Shown here piece by piece: positions 1 through 7,016 of a stretch of 10,353 nt of DNA. A program made the position numbers and the translations under genes. Below the pieces are notes generated by a model. That model had not been told where the DNA came from. It ran no database searches and worked only from the letters and a program-made list of their open reading frames with translations. This DNA comes from Pseudomonas sp. (GTDB taxonomy: Bacteria; Pseudomonadota; Gammaproteobacteria; Pseudomonadales; Pseudomonadaceae): assembly GCF_030147005.1 (NCBI RefSeq), contig NZ_JASLAW010000132.1, positions 1 through 10,353 of the forward strand, written 5' to 3'. How positions within the stretch are numbered: the first letter of the stretch is position 1; each line of letters begins with the position of its first letter.

Positions 1-84
1 GGGAGCTTGCTCCCGCTGGACTGCGTAGCAGTCCCATTTTTGGGGCCGCTTCGCGCCCCAACGGGAGCAAGCTCCCTCGCCACA
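1..84. repeat. REP/REPIN-like palindromic element, cut by the left edge
   Basis: Two REP arms face each other: GGGAGCTTGCTCCCG at 1-15 and its exact reverse complement at 62-76. The right arm continues as CTCGCCACA to 84, the usual REP tail in fluorescens-group Pseudomonas; the matching tail of the left arm would lie before base 1. Between the arms are two more hairpins, GGACTGC/GCAGTCC (18-24 with 28-34) and TGGGGC/GCCCCA (41-46 with 55-60). Such doublets are non-autonomous elements thought to be moved by RAYT (REP-associated) transposases encoded elsewhere, and they usually sit between genes. The palindromes are seen directly; the family assignment rests on the familiar core sequence. Confidence 0.85.
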
Positions 85-127
85 GGTCGCAGGTTTTTCT
101 GCTTTAGCGCTTAACTGACCGGCATTA

Positions 128-207
128 GGGCTTGCCCGCGAGCGCGGTATGTCAGCAAATGCATCGTTGACTGACACTGCGCTTTCGCGAGCAAGCCCGC
201 TCCCACA
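128..207. repeat. Second REP/REPIN-like element of a different REP class
   Basis: The right arm read on the minus strand is TGTGGGAGCGGGCTTGCTCGCGA-like (185-207), a common fluorescens-group REP. The left arm GGGCTTGCCCGCGA (128-141) matches it as an inverted copy with one mismatch but lacks the TGTGGGAGC tail, so it is partial. Inside is an imperfect inverted repeat, AGCGC..GTCAG (141-155) against CTGACACTGCGCT (171-183), around a 15-base centre. Its core differs from the element at 1-84, so these are two REP classes side by side and not a tandem duplication. Confidence 0.8.
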
Positions 208-310
208 CTTCAATTGCACTAGGCCAGTTGGATACTTTCGCCTGGCAGAGCGCCACGGGATCAACCAGAAGTTGCGCAGTGCCCAGGCCGATCCCGCAGA
301 CCAGCGCAAT
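208..310. other. Spacer between REP element and pepN terminator; no confirmed gene
   Basis: No complete gene is supported here. On the minus strand one frame stays open from a stop just before the terminator T-tract to a TGA at 154-152. It reads a hydrophobic stretch IALVCGIGLGTAQLLVDPVA followed by a short polar part that runs into the REP element. There is no ATG/GTG start and no ribosome binding site. It may be chance, or the broken start of a membrane or exported protein. The plus strand has an ORF from 149 to 379, but it crosses the REP element, the terminator and the end of pepN, so it is not credible. Confidence 0.3.
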
Positions 311-342
311 AAAAAAAGCCCGTCTTCAGTAAGACGGGCTTT
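311..342 (-). terminator. Intrinsic terminator of the nadK-pepN operon
   Basis: A perfect 12-bp stem AAAGCCCGTCTT/AAGACGGGCTTT (315-326 with 331-342) closes a 4-base loop at 327-330. Read on the minus strand it is followed by a run of T formed by the A-tract at 311-317. The hairpin begins 17 bases after the pepN stop codon. The T-run lies only on the minus-strand exit side, so it points to termination of leftward transcription, although the stem could also hinder rightward transcription. Confidence 0.93.
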
Positions 343-359
343 CTCTGTTACGACCGCAG

Positions 360-3017
360 TCAGGCAAGGCTTTTGCTGACCACCTCGAACACATCGCTGG
401 ACAGCTCGCCCGAGCCACGGATGCGTTCCAGCTCCGCCTTCATCAGCGCTTGCCGTGCGGCGTCGTATTTACGCCAGCGCGTCAAGGGTGCCAATTGGCG
501 CGACGCAATCTGTGGGTTCAGCGTGTTGAGCTGGATCACCAGGTCCGCCAGGAAACGATAACCCGACCCATCCGCCGCATGGAAGTTGATCAGGTTCTGC
601 CCGGCGAATGCGCCGATGAGCGCGCGTACCTTGTTCGGGTTCTTGATCGTGAACGCGGGGTGTTCCATCAACGCCTTGACCCGCGCCAACCCGCCCGGCA
701 GGGTGCTGCCGGCCTGCACGCTGAACCATTGGTCCATGACCAATGGGTTGTCCTTGAAGTTCTCGGCAAACACCGCCAGCGCCTGGGCTTTTTCCGCTTC
801 GAACGGCGAGTTCACCAGCACGGCCAGGGCCGTCAGGCGCTCGGTCATGTTGTCGCTGGTGTCGAACTGGTCCAGTGTTGCCGCCAGCACTTGCGGCTTG
901 CCGCTGAGCATCAGGTAAGACAGCGCGATGTTCTGCAGGGCGCGCCGGGCGAAGTGCTCGGCCTCGGCCACGTACGGCGTTTGCCTGGAGAGGTCACGGT
1001 TGGCCTGATAGCGCAGCCACAGCCCTTCGAACAGGTTGTCGGCCAACTGCTTGCGCGCAAATTCGCGGGCGGCATGAATGGCATCGACATCCGCCACTTC
1101 ACTGATTTCAGCCAGGTAGGCTTCGCCCGGCAACGAGAGCATTTCGGCGACCATGGCCTGGTCCAGGCTTTCGTCGCTCAGGACCGTGCGCAAGGCGTCG
1201 ATCAAGCGCTGATCCAGCTTCAACGGTTGCCCCGCCTGATGCTGACCGATCAGCTCCTGCAACACCTGCACCGCCAATTGCTGACCGGCGTCCCAGCGGT
1301 TGAAGCCGTCGCTGTCGTGCTGCATCAGGAACATCAGTTGGTCGCGGTCGTACGGGAAGCTCAGTTTCACCGGTGCCGAGAAGCCACGCAGCAGTGAAGG
1401 CAAGGGTTTTTCGACGACGTCAACGAAGGTGAAGGTCTGCTCGGCTTCGGTCACCGAGATCACTCGGGAAGTGCCGCCTGCAGCCGCTTCACCGGCCAGG
1501 CGCAGGGCAATGCCGGCGCCCTTGCCGTCCAGCAGGCCCAGCTCGACCGGGATCACGAATGGCAGTTTTTCCACCTTGTCCGGGGTTGGCGGGCAGCTCT
1601 GGCGGAAGGTCAGGCTGTAGGTCCTGGCGGCCGCATCGTAGGACTCGCTCACCGCCAAACGCGGCGTGCCGGCCTGGCTGTACCAGCGTTTGAACTGGCT
1701 GAGGTCAACGCCGTTGGCATCTTCCATGGCCTTGATGAAATCGTCGCAGGTCACGGCCTGGCCATCGTGGCGCTCGAAATACAGGTCGCTGCCTTTGCGG
1801 AAGCCTTCAGCGCCAAGCAAGGTGTGGATCATGCCGACCACTTCCGAGCCCTTCTCGTACACGGTCAGGGTGTAGAAGTTGGAGATTTCGATAAAGCTGT
1901 CCGGGCGCACCGCATGGGCCATGGGGCCAGCGTCTTCGGCGAATTGATGAGTACGCAGGTACGCCACGTCCTGGATGCGCTTGACCGTGGCCGAGTTCAT
2001 GTCGGCGGAGAACCCCGAGTCGCGGAACACGGTGAAGCCTTCCTTGAGCGACAACTGGAACCAGTCGCGGCAGGTCACGCGGTTGCCCGACCAGTTGTGG
2101 AAGTATTCATGGGCGACGATTGCCTCGACCCGCTGGTGAGCGGCATCGGTGGCGGTTTCGGCGCGGGCCAGCACGGCGCTGGAGTTGAAGATATTGAGGC
2201 CTTTGTTCTCCATGGCGCCCATGTTGAAGTCGTTGACCGCCACGATCATGAAGATGTCGAGGTCGTACTCGCGCCCGTAGGTTTCTTCATCCCAGCGCAT
2301 GGATTTTTTCAGGCTGGTCATGGCGTGCTGGCACTTGTCGATATTTTCCGGCTCGACGTAGATGCGCAGCGCGACCTCGCGCTGGGTCATGGTGGTGAAG
2401 CTGTCTTCGACACACCACAGATCACCGGCCACCAGCGCGAACAGGTAGGCCGGTTTCTTGAACGGGTCTTCCCAGGTCGCCCAGTGCCGGCCGTCTTCGC
2501 CGGGGCCACTGGCGATCGGGTTGCCGTTGGACAGCAGCACCGGGTAGCGGTGTTGCTCAGCGATCACCGTGGTGGTGAACACGCTCATCACGTCCGGACG
2601 ATCAAGGTAATAAGTGATTTTGCGGAAACCTTCGGCCTCGCACTGGGTGCAGAACATGCCGCCGGATTTGTAAAGGCCTTCCAGGGCGGTGTTGGTTTCC
2701 GGGTGAATCTTGACCGTGGTGTCGAGGGTGAAAGTGTCACTGCTCGGCTGCACGGTCAGGTGGCTGTCGGTCAACTGGTAGTCAGCGGCGGTCAGTGCCT
2801 GATCGGCAAGGTTTACGCTGAGCAGTTCCAGCTGCTGGCCATCCAGCACCAACGGCGGCAGCCCGGCGCCGCGCTCGGGGTTGCGGCGCATCACCAGCTG
2901 CGCGTGGACCAGGCTGTGGTCCTCGAACAACTCGAAGGTCAGGTGCGTCTCGTCGATCAGGTAGTCCGGCGCCTGATAGTCCTTCAGGTAAATCATCTTC
3001 GGTTGTTCGGTGCGCAT
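360..3017 (-). CDS. pepN: Aminopeptidase N (M1 family zinc metallopeptidase)
   Basis: This cytosolic enzyme removes N-terminal residues from peptides, with broad specificity, in the last steps of protein turnover. The 885-residue product is close to E. coli PepN (870). Numbering from the chosen start, visible motifs are the exopeptidase motif GAMEN at 267-271, zinc ligands HEYFH (H303, H307) with E326 in LKEG, general base E304, and catalytic Tyr about 387 in YEKGSEV. Domain order follows PepN: N-terminal beta domain (about 1-195), thermolysin-like domain (about 196-440), a small beta domain, then a long helical C-terminal domain from about 550. The ATG at 3017 is preferred because AAGGA lies 8 bases upstream; the in-frame ATG at 3026 overlaps that site. 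It is the last gene of the operon, 13 bases after the DUF2797 stop, and is followed by a terminator. The frame is intact. Confidence 0.97.
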   Translation of the reverse strand: MRTEQPKMIYLKDYQAPDYLIDETHLTFELFEDHSLVHAQLVMRRNPERGAGLPPLVLDGQQLELLSVNLADQALTAADYQLTDSHLTVQPSSDTFTLDTTVKIHPETNTALEGLYKSGGMFCTQCEAEGFRKITYYLDRPDVMSVFTTTVIAEQHRYPVLLSNGNPIASGPGEDGRHWATWEDPFKKPAYLFALVAGDLWCVEDSFTTMTQREVALRIYVEPENIDKCQHAMTSLKKSMRWDEETYGREYDLDIFMIVAVNDFNMGAMENKGLNIFNSSAVLARAETATDAAHQRVEAIVAHEYFHNWSGNRVTCRDWFQLSLKEGFTVFRDSGFSADMNSATVKRIQDVAYLRTHQFAEDAGPMAHAVRPDSFIEISNFYTLTVYEKGSEVVGMIHTLLGAEGFRKGSDLYFERHDGQAVTCDDFIKAMEDANGVDLSQFKRWYSQAGTPRLAVSESYDAAARTYSLTFRQSCPPTPDKVEKLPFVIPVELGLLDGKGAGIALRLAGEAAAGGTSRVISVTEAEQTFTFVDVVEKPLPSLLRGFSAPVKLSFPYDRDQLMFLMQHDSDGFNRWDAGQQLAVQVLQELIGQHQAGQPLKLDQRLIDALRTVLSDESLDQAMVAEMLSLPGEAYLAEISEVADVDAIHAAREFARKQLADNLFEGLWLRYQANRDLSRQTPYVAEAEHFARRALQNIALSYLMLSGKPQVLAATLDQFDTSDNMTERLTALAVLVNSPFEAEKAQALAVFAENFKDNPLVMDQWFSVQAGSTLPGGLARVKALMEHPAFTIKNPNKVRALIGAFAGQNLINFHAADGSGYRFLADLVIQLNTLNPQIASRQLAPLTRWRKYDAARQALMKAELERIRGSGELSSDVFEVVSKSLA

Positions 3018-3030
3018 GGGTGGCATCCTT

Positions 3031-3861
3031 CTACTGATGCACGGCGAGCTGGTAGGCCGTGTATTTACGAATATTGATAACGCCGGTGTCGAAGATCAGG
3101 TATTGGCCCTTGATTCCCAGCAGCGTGCCTTCGGCAATCGGATTCTTGTCCAGGTTGAAGCTGACGATCTTGGCCGGGTATTGCTCCACCGGGTAGCGGA
3201 TCTCGATCGGCTCGATGTCGGCAATGGTTTGGATGGCCTGCAGGCCAAAGCGTTCCTGCAACCCCAGCAAGCCTTCGGCGCAGGAGGCGAAAAGCTCATC
3301 GCGTACCTGCCTGAGGTCGACGGACTGCGCATCGCCCTTGAGCAACGCACGCCAGTTGGTTTTGTCGCCCACCTGGCTACGAAACAGATCTTCGACAAAG
3401 CCCGATTGCTGGCGAGTGGCCACGCGCATGATCGGCAGCGCCTGGCTGGCGCCCTGATCGAGCCAGCGGGTCGGCAACTGCGTGGCACGGGTGATACCGA
3501 CCTTGATCCCCGACGAGTTGGCCAGGTACACCACATGGTCGGTCATGCAGAATGTTTCACCCCAGCCCGGATCGCGGCAGGTGCCGGCCTCGTAATGGCA
3601 ACGCTCGGGGCTCATGATGCACAGGTCACACTGGGCCAGCTTGGTCATGCACGGGTAGCAATACCCCTGGCTGAAGCTGGTCTTGGTTTTGCGGCCGCAA
3701 TGGCTGCAATGAATGGCACCGAGATATTCCAGGCGGATATGGGTGCCGATCAACGGGTTGACCGGCACCTCGGTATCGCCCAGGCGAAACGCGTATTGAA
3801 CGGTCGGCTCACCGAGTTGCGCCGACATTTTGCTGACTGCACCGCGACCAATTTCAATCAA
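3031..3861 (-). CDS. DUF2797 protein with Cys clusters and a GIY-YIG-like core
   Basis: Function unknown; recognised as DUF2797 from its conserved blocks. The 276-residue protein has a Cys-rich part with pairs C52/C55, C68/C71 and C78/C81, then C88, C95 and C105, suggesting two bound zinc ions or similar. After this come VYLANSSGIKVGITR (111-125), LPTRW (129-133) and E157 in GFVEDLF, a spacing that resembles the GIY-YIG nuclease core. The start at 3861 is TTG, inside the yeaC stop region (TTGA, 4-base overlap), and is chosen because the leading GRGAVSKM fits the G-x-x-x-K-M opening I recall for the family. The ATG at 3828 would lose this and has no ribosome binding site. The TTG site itself has only a weak Shine-Dalgarno, so translation probably depends on coupling to yeaC. 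pepN follows 13 bases later. Confidence 0.9.
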   Translation of the reverse strand: MIEIGRGAVSKMSAQLGEPTVQYAFRLGDTEVPVNPLIGTHIRLEYLGAIHCSHCGRKTKTSFSQGYCYPCMTKLAQCDLCIMSPERCHYEAGTCRDPGWGETFCMTDHVVYLANSSGIKVGITRATQLPTRWLDQGASQALPIMRVATRQQSGFVEDLFRSQVGDKTNWRALLKGDAQSVDLRQVRDELFASCAEGLLGLQERFGLQAIQTIADIEPIEIRYPVEQYPAKIVSFNLDKNPIAEGTLLGIKGQYLIFDTGVINIRKYTAYQLAVHQ

Positions 3862-4118
3862 TGGATCGCATCCGACTTAAACAGGATGTTCGGTACCGGT
3901 GCCGATTTCGACGCGCATTCCTGCGGGCCCATATAACCGGTGCGCTGGTCTTCGGGCAGGTTCTGCAGTTCCCAGGCGATCACCGCTTGCAGGGACAGCT
4001 CACGCTGTTCGGGGGTGAGCTTGCGGCCGTCGGACCACTTGCCGATTTCCACGGCGAGCTTGAGGCTCTCATAGATGTCCGGGGTGATGTTTTCGATCAT
4101 TTCAGCAAAAGAGGACAT
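3858..4118 (-). CDS. yeaC: YeaC family protein (DUF1315)
   Basis: Small 86-residue soluble protein of unknown function. The segment MIENITPDIYESLKLAVEIG followed by KWSDGRKLTPEQ closely matches the pattern of E. coli YeaC (about 90 residues). No signal peptide, membrane helix or catalytic motif is seen; there is a single Cys in GPQECASK. The frame could extend to a TTG at 4136, but the ATG at 4118 is chosen because AAGGAAG lies just upstream at good spacing, in the 14-base gap after the rhomboid stop. Its stop codon overlaps the TTG start of the DUF2797 gene by 4 bases. Co-occurrence with that gene and pepN gives context but no mechanism. Confidence 0.9.
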   Translation of the reverse strand: MSSFAEMIENITPDIYESLKLAVEIGKWSDGRKLTPEQRELSLQAVIAWELQNLPEDQRTGYMGPQECASKSAPVPNILFKSDAIH

Positions 4119-4132
4119 AAGGCTCTTCCTTA

Positions 4133-5002
4133 TCAAATAGCCGATTTGCGACGGTTATACAGCCCGCCCAGCAAACCGGTCAGGCAACCGATAACCAAGC
4201 CGCCCACATGGGCCGCGTTGGCGATTTCGCCGAAGCCGATCATCGAGACCAGCCCCGACAGGCAGAGCACCAGCCACACCAACATCATCACCAACACCCC
4301 ACGGGGCAAGCGATACGCCGGATTGGGCGAGAGTAATTGAAAGATCCAGCAGTGTCCGAGCAGGCCATACAACACGCCGGACAACCCGCCAAACAGGCCT
4401 GGGCCGCCATAAGCATACTGCGCGTAATTGGAGACAAGGCTGAACAACAGGGTCAGGCCCAGCAGGTTAATGCTGCCCTGGCGCGCTTCGATACGCCGAC
4501 CCAGCTCCCAATACCACATGCCATTCATGGCCAGGTGCAGGATGCCGAAGTGAATCAGCATCGGCGTGACCAACCGCCACCACTGCCCGGAGGCCAGGCT
4601 GTCGGCCAGCGGCGTGAACTGGATGTATTCGCCCACTACCCGGAACGGCAGAAAGGTCAGCCAGGCCATGGTCTGCAGGTTTTCACCCAGCAGCGTCACC
4701 GCGCCAACGATGATGCTTGCCAGCAGTACCAGCGCCGTAACCGGGCTGTGGCGCACCTGCTGAACAAAACCCGGGCGCGCAACGGGCGCTTGTTCGGGAA
4801 TATCCAGTTGCTGGTCCGGGTCACCGGCGGGAAAGCGTTGGTACAACACGCGCACGTCGTCGCTGATGGACTCGGGCACCCACAGCACTTGCTCGCCCGC
4901 TTCCTCGCTGACGCGATGGGGCACCTGCATGCGTTGCAGCAACTTGACGAAACCGCCCAGGTCGACACTCAGGGGCAGGCGCAATACAGCCACGGTACTC
5001 AT
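4133..5002 (-). CDS. glpG: Rhomboid intramembrane serine protease, GlpG-like
   Basis: An inner-membrane protease that cuts transmembrane segments of substrate proteins. The 289-residue protein starts with a soluble N-terminal domain (about 1-75), as in GlpG, followed by about six hydrophobic segments from about 87 on. The catalytic pair is visible: S208 in GGLSG and H265 in NAAHVGG. H151, H156 and N160 in HFGILHLAMN match the oxyanion-region residues of E. coli GlpG, and the WWRLVTP and WELGRRIE blocks around them also fit. The ATG at 5002 overlaps the phosphoesterase stop as ATGA, and GAGG sits 7 bases upstream of it. Physiological substrates cannot be read from the sequence. The orthology to GlpG rests on the N-terminal domain plus motifs and is likely rather than certain. 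Confidence 0.94.
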   Translation of the reverse strand: MSTVAVLRLPLSVDLGGFVKLLQRMQVPHRVSEEAGEQVLWVPESISDDVRVLYQRFPAGDPDQQLDIPEQAPVARPGFVQQVRHSPVTALVLLASIIVGAVTLLGENLQTMAWLTFLPFRVVGEYIQFTPLADSLASGQWWRLVTPMLIHFGILHLAMNGMWYWELGRRIEARQGSINLLGLTLLFSLVSNYAQYAYGGPGLFGGLSGVLYGLLGHCWIFQLLSPNPAYRLPRGVLVMMLVWLVLCLSGLVSMIGFGEIANAAHVGGLVIGCLTGLLGGLYNRRKSAI

Positions 5003-5970
5003 TGGATAACCTCAGGCCGCTCAACGTCGACCCAGACGAATTTACGCGGATCCAGTTGGGTTTCCTGGTCCAGGCGATACGCCACCAGCTTGCCGTACAG
5101 CACCGCGCTGTAGTCCAGGCAGGCCAGGTTCGGGCGGATCGGAGCCGGTTTGCCGCTGCGCCAGTAATGGCCGACGAACAACAGCGGCTCGTCGACGCCA
5201 TAGCGCAGCAGAGTGTTCTTTTCGGTGGGGGACAATGGCGTGCGTGCCACCGGCTCGGGCAAGGCATCGGGCTGGAACACGATGTCGCCGTAGGTTTTCG
5301 GGTCGTCTTCCCAGAATTTGGTGCGGAAGAACGAACGCGTAAGGCCATCGCCACCGGTCAGCGTGAGGCCGTGCGGCAGGCGCATGTCGGTGCCGCGCAA
5401 CAGGCGATCGAAGGCGTTGCAGGCAAAACTCCCCGGCACGGCGGCGGCCTGCAGGAAATGCTGATCGATGCAGCCATCCGGGAACGTGGCGCGCAGCGGC
5501 TGTATGAACCCCTCATCCCAGCACGCATGCACCACACGGAAACGCCCGGCGTCGACAAACAGCGGCATGTCGTAGAACCAGCCGAGGAAGTCGTGCCAGT
5601 CGGCCGGGTGCTGTTCGAACTGGGTCAGGGTTTCCTGGATCAGCCGCGCATGGCGCGGGTTGTGTTCGCGCACAAATTGCTTGCCGCTGCCCGGCGGTGC
5701 CGGTGTGGTCCAACCCAGCGCATTGAACTCATGGTTGCCCATGATGCACAGCGCCTGGCCGGCCTCGGTCATGTCGTGGACGATGTGCAGCGCTTCGCGG
5801 ATGCGTGGGCCACGGTCGATGATATCGCCGAGAAACACCGCCATGCGTGACGGGTGGCGCCAGGTGCCGCCCTGCTTGTGGTAACCCATCTGGTCGAGCA
5901 GGTGCTCAAGCGTGTGGGCGCAACCGTGCACGTCACCAATCAGGTCGTAGCTACGCGCGGGATCGAGCAT
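4999..5970 (-). CDS. PPP-superfamily metallophosphoesterase
   Basis: A 323-residue two-metal phosphoesterase related to Ser/Thr protein phosphatases and Ap4A hydrolases. All core motifs are present: GDVHG at 12-16 (D13, H15), GDIIDRGP at 48-55 (D49, D52), GNHE at 78-81, and further metal-binding His candidates at 148 (VVHACWDE) and 268 (GHYW). No signal peptide or membrane segment is seen, so it is probably cytosolic. The substrate is not determined: protein phosphate, dinucleoside polyphosphate or another phosphate ester are all possible. The ATG at 5970 is chosen because GGAGG lies 6 bases upstream, and it overlaps the nadK stop by one base (TGATG). The longer frame to 6021 would lie inside nadK and is not needed. 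The gene end overlaps the rhomboid start by 4 bases. Confidence 0.92.
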   Translation of the reverse strand: MLDPARSYDLIGDVHGCAHTLEHLLDQMGYHKQGGTWRHPSRMAVFLGDIIDRGPRIREALHIVHDMTEAGQALCIMGNHEFNALGWTTPAPPGSGKQFVREHNPRHARLIQETLTQFEQHPADWHDFLGWFYDMPLFVDAGRFRVVHACWDEGFIQPLRATFPDGCIDQHFLQAAAVPGSFACNAFDRLLRGTDMRLPHGLTLTGGDGLTRSFFRTKFWEDDPKTYGDIVFQPDALPEPVARTPLSPTEKNTLLRYGVDEPLLFVGHYWRSGKPAPIRPNLACLDYSAVLYGKLVAYRLDQETQLDPRKFVWVDVERPEVIQ

Positions 5971-6860
5971 CAGTCGCCTCCACCCCCCAAGCGGCTGCCC
6001 CAGCCCAACTTGGTGCGGCACACTTCGTAGTAGTTGTGGTCCAGCGGGTGGATCAACCGCAACTTCTGCGCCTTCTTGCTCACGGTGATGGTGTCACCGG
6101 GAGCGCAGGTGAAATGGTTCTGCCCGTCGCAGGAAACTTGTGGGTAGATTTGCATATCTTTGGACACCACGATTTTCAGCTCACTGTTGCCATCGACCAC
6201 AATCGGCCGACTCGACAACATATGGGGATACATCGGTACGATCACAATGGCATCCAGCTTGGGATGCATGATCGGGCCACCGGCCGACAGCGCATACGCG
6301 GTTGAACCGGTAGGCGTGGCGACGATCAGGCCGTCAGCCTTTTGGCTGCACACGAACTGGCCGTCGATATACAGCTCGAACTCGATCATCCGCGTGGATT
6401 TGCCGGGATGCAGCACCACGTCATTGAGCGCATCGCCCTGGCCGATGGCTTCGCCGTGGCGGCGCACTTCGGCCTGCAGCAAAAAGCGGTTTTCCACCAG
6501 GTAATGGCCGTCGAGCACCTTGGCGACTTCGACCTCCAGCTCATCCGGGCGGATATCGGTGAGAAACCCCAGACTGCCGCGGTTGATCCCCAGCACCGGC
6601 ACGTTATGCCGCGCCAGTGCCCGAGCCGCGCCAAGCAGGCTGCCGTCGCCGCCGACCACGATGACCATGTCGCACACTTCGCCAAGCATTTTGCGCGAGG
6701 AGGTCTGCAGGCCGTGGCCCGGCAGGATTTCGCCGATGGTGTCTTCGAGGATCACATGCAGATGGCGTTCCAGCAGGAATTTTTTCAGCCGGCGGACGGT
6801 GTCCAACACCTGGGTACTGCCCAGGCGACCGATAATGCCGATATTGCGAAATTGCTCCAT
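5970..6860 (-). CDS. nadK: NAD(+) kinase
   Basis: It phosphorylates NAD(+) to NADP(+) using ATP (or polyphosphate in some members) in the cytosol, and is the only usual source of NADP in bacteria. The product has 296 residues, the normal size. The ATP/NAD-kinase motif GGDGS is at 70-74 with catalytic D72. NDVVLHPGKSTRMIEF (146-161) and KADGLIVATPTGSTAYALSA (174-193) are the conserved NAD-binding blocks. The start at 6860 is supported by AGGAG 4 bases upstream and by the typical N-terminus FRNIGIIGR; the frame extends to 6959 without supporting signals. It is the first gene of the operon, with a promoter candidate at 6900-6927. The glycine-rich tail LGGGGD is encoded by bases that also form the ribosome binding site of the next gene. 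Confidence 0.97.
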   Translation of the reverse strand: MEQFRNIGIIGRLGSTQVLDTVRRLKKFLLERHLHVILEDTIGEILPGHGLQTSSRKMLGEVCDMVIVVGGDGSLLGAARALARHNVPVLGINRGSLGFLTDIRPDELEVEVAKVLDGHYLVENRFLLQAEVRRHGEAIGQGDALNDVVLHPGKSTRMIEFELYIDGQFVCSQKADGLIVATPTGSTAYALSAGGPIMHPKLDAIVIVPMYPHMLSSRPIVVDGNSELKIVVSKDMQIYPQVSCDGQNHFTCAPGDTITVSKKAQKLRLIHPLDHNYYEVCRTKLGWGSRLGGGGD

Positions 6861-6899
6861 GGGGCTCCTGCGGGCGTAGGGGTGTGGCAAAAAGAAACG

Positions 6900-6927
6900 A
6901 TTATGGGCGAAAGGCCGCGTCAGGCAA
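6900..6927 (-). promoter_or_regulatory. Sigma70-like promoter for the nadK operon
   Basis: On the minus strand a -35-like TTGCCT (6927-6922, 4 of 6 consensus bases) and a -10-like CATAAT (6905-6900, 5 of 6) are separated by 16 bases. Transcription would start near 6893, leaving a leader of roughly 33 bases before the nadK ATG. It is the best match seen in the divergent region, but the call rests on sequence alone. Confidence 0.6.
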
Positions 6928-6960
6928 AATCCTTTGTCGCCGCCCGGCCTTGATGACAAT

Positions 6961-6982
6961 GGTTCTCAGGCGGTTCTCAGGC
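6961..6982. repeat. Perfect 11-bp tandem repeat in the nadK/DUF1853 divergent region
   Basis: GGTTCTCAGGC occurs twice back to back (6961-6971 and 6972-6982) with no mismatch. The 11-base period is about one helical turn, so a protein binding both copies would sit on the same face of the DNA. It lies upstream of the nadK -35 element and 35 bases before the DUF1853 start, a plausible operator position for either gene. It could equally be a chance duplication. Confidence 0.6.
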
Positions 6983-7016
6983 ACCTGCACGCGATTTAAG
7001 AGGCTATGCTCGCGCC

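Noticed and set aside
1..207. CRISPR-like array from repeated palindromes
   Set aside because: Only two unequal elements with different cores and inverted arms, no regular repeat-spacer spacing and no cas genes.
149..379. 76-codon plus-strand ORF across the REP element and terminator
   Set aside because: It is assembled from repeat, terminator hairpin and the antisense end of pepN; no Shine-Dalgarno and no homology expected.
1767..3077. 436-codon plus-strand ORF opposite pepN, and a 315-codon one at 450-1397
   Set aside because: Both are antisense to the intact, well-conserved pepN frame. Their composition (many Gly, His, Val, Gln, Arg) is typical of shadow frames in high-GC genes, with no recognisable domain.
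3010..3936. 308-codon plus-strand ORF opposite the DUF2797 gene
   Set aside because: Antisense to a protein with clear family motifs and Cys pattern; no plausible ribosome binding site or promoter.
5971..6021. Longer N-terminus for the phosphoesterase
   Set aside because: The extension lies wholly within nadK; the ATG at 5970 has a strong GGAGG and the GDVHG motif begins at residue 12, as expected.
6861..6959. 33-codon N-terminal extension of nadK
   Set aside because: It would include the promoter candidate; the ATG at 6860 has AGGAG upstream and gives the normal family length.
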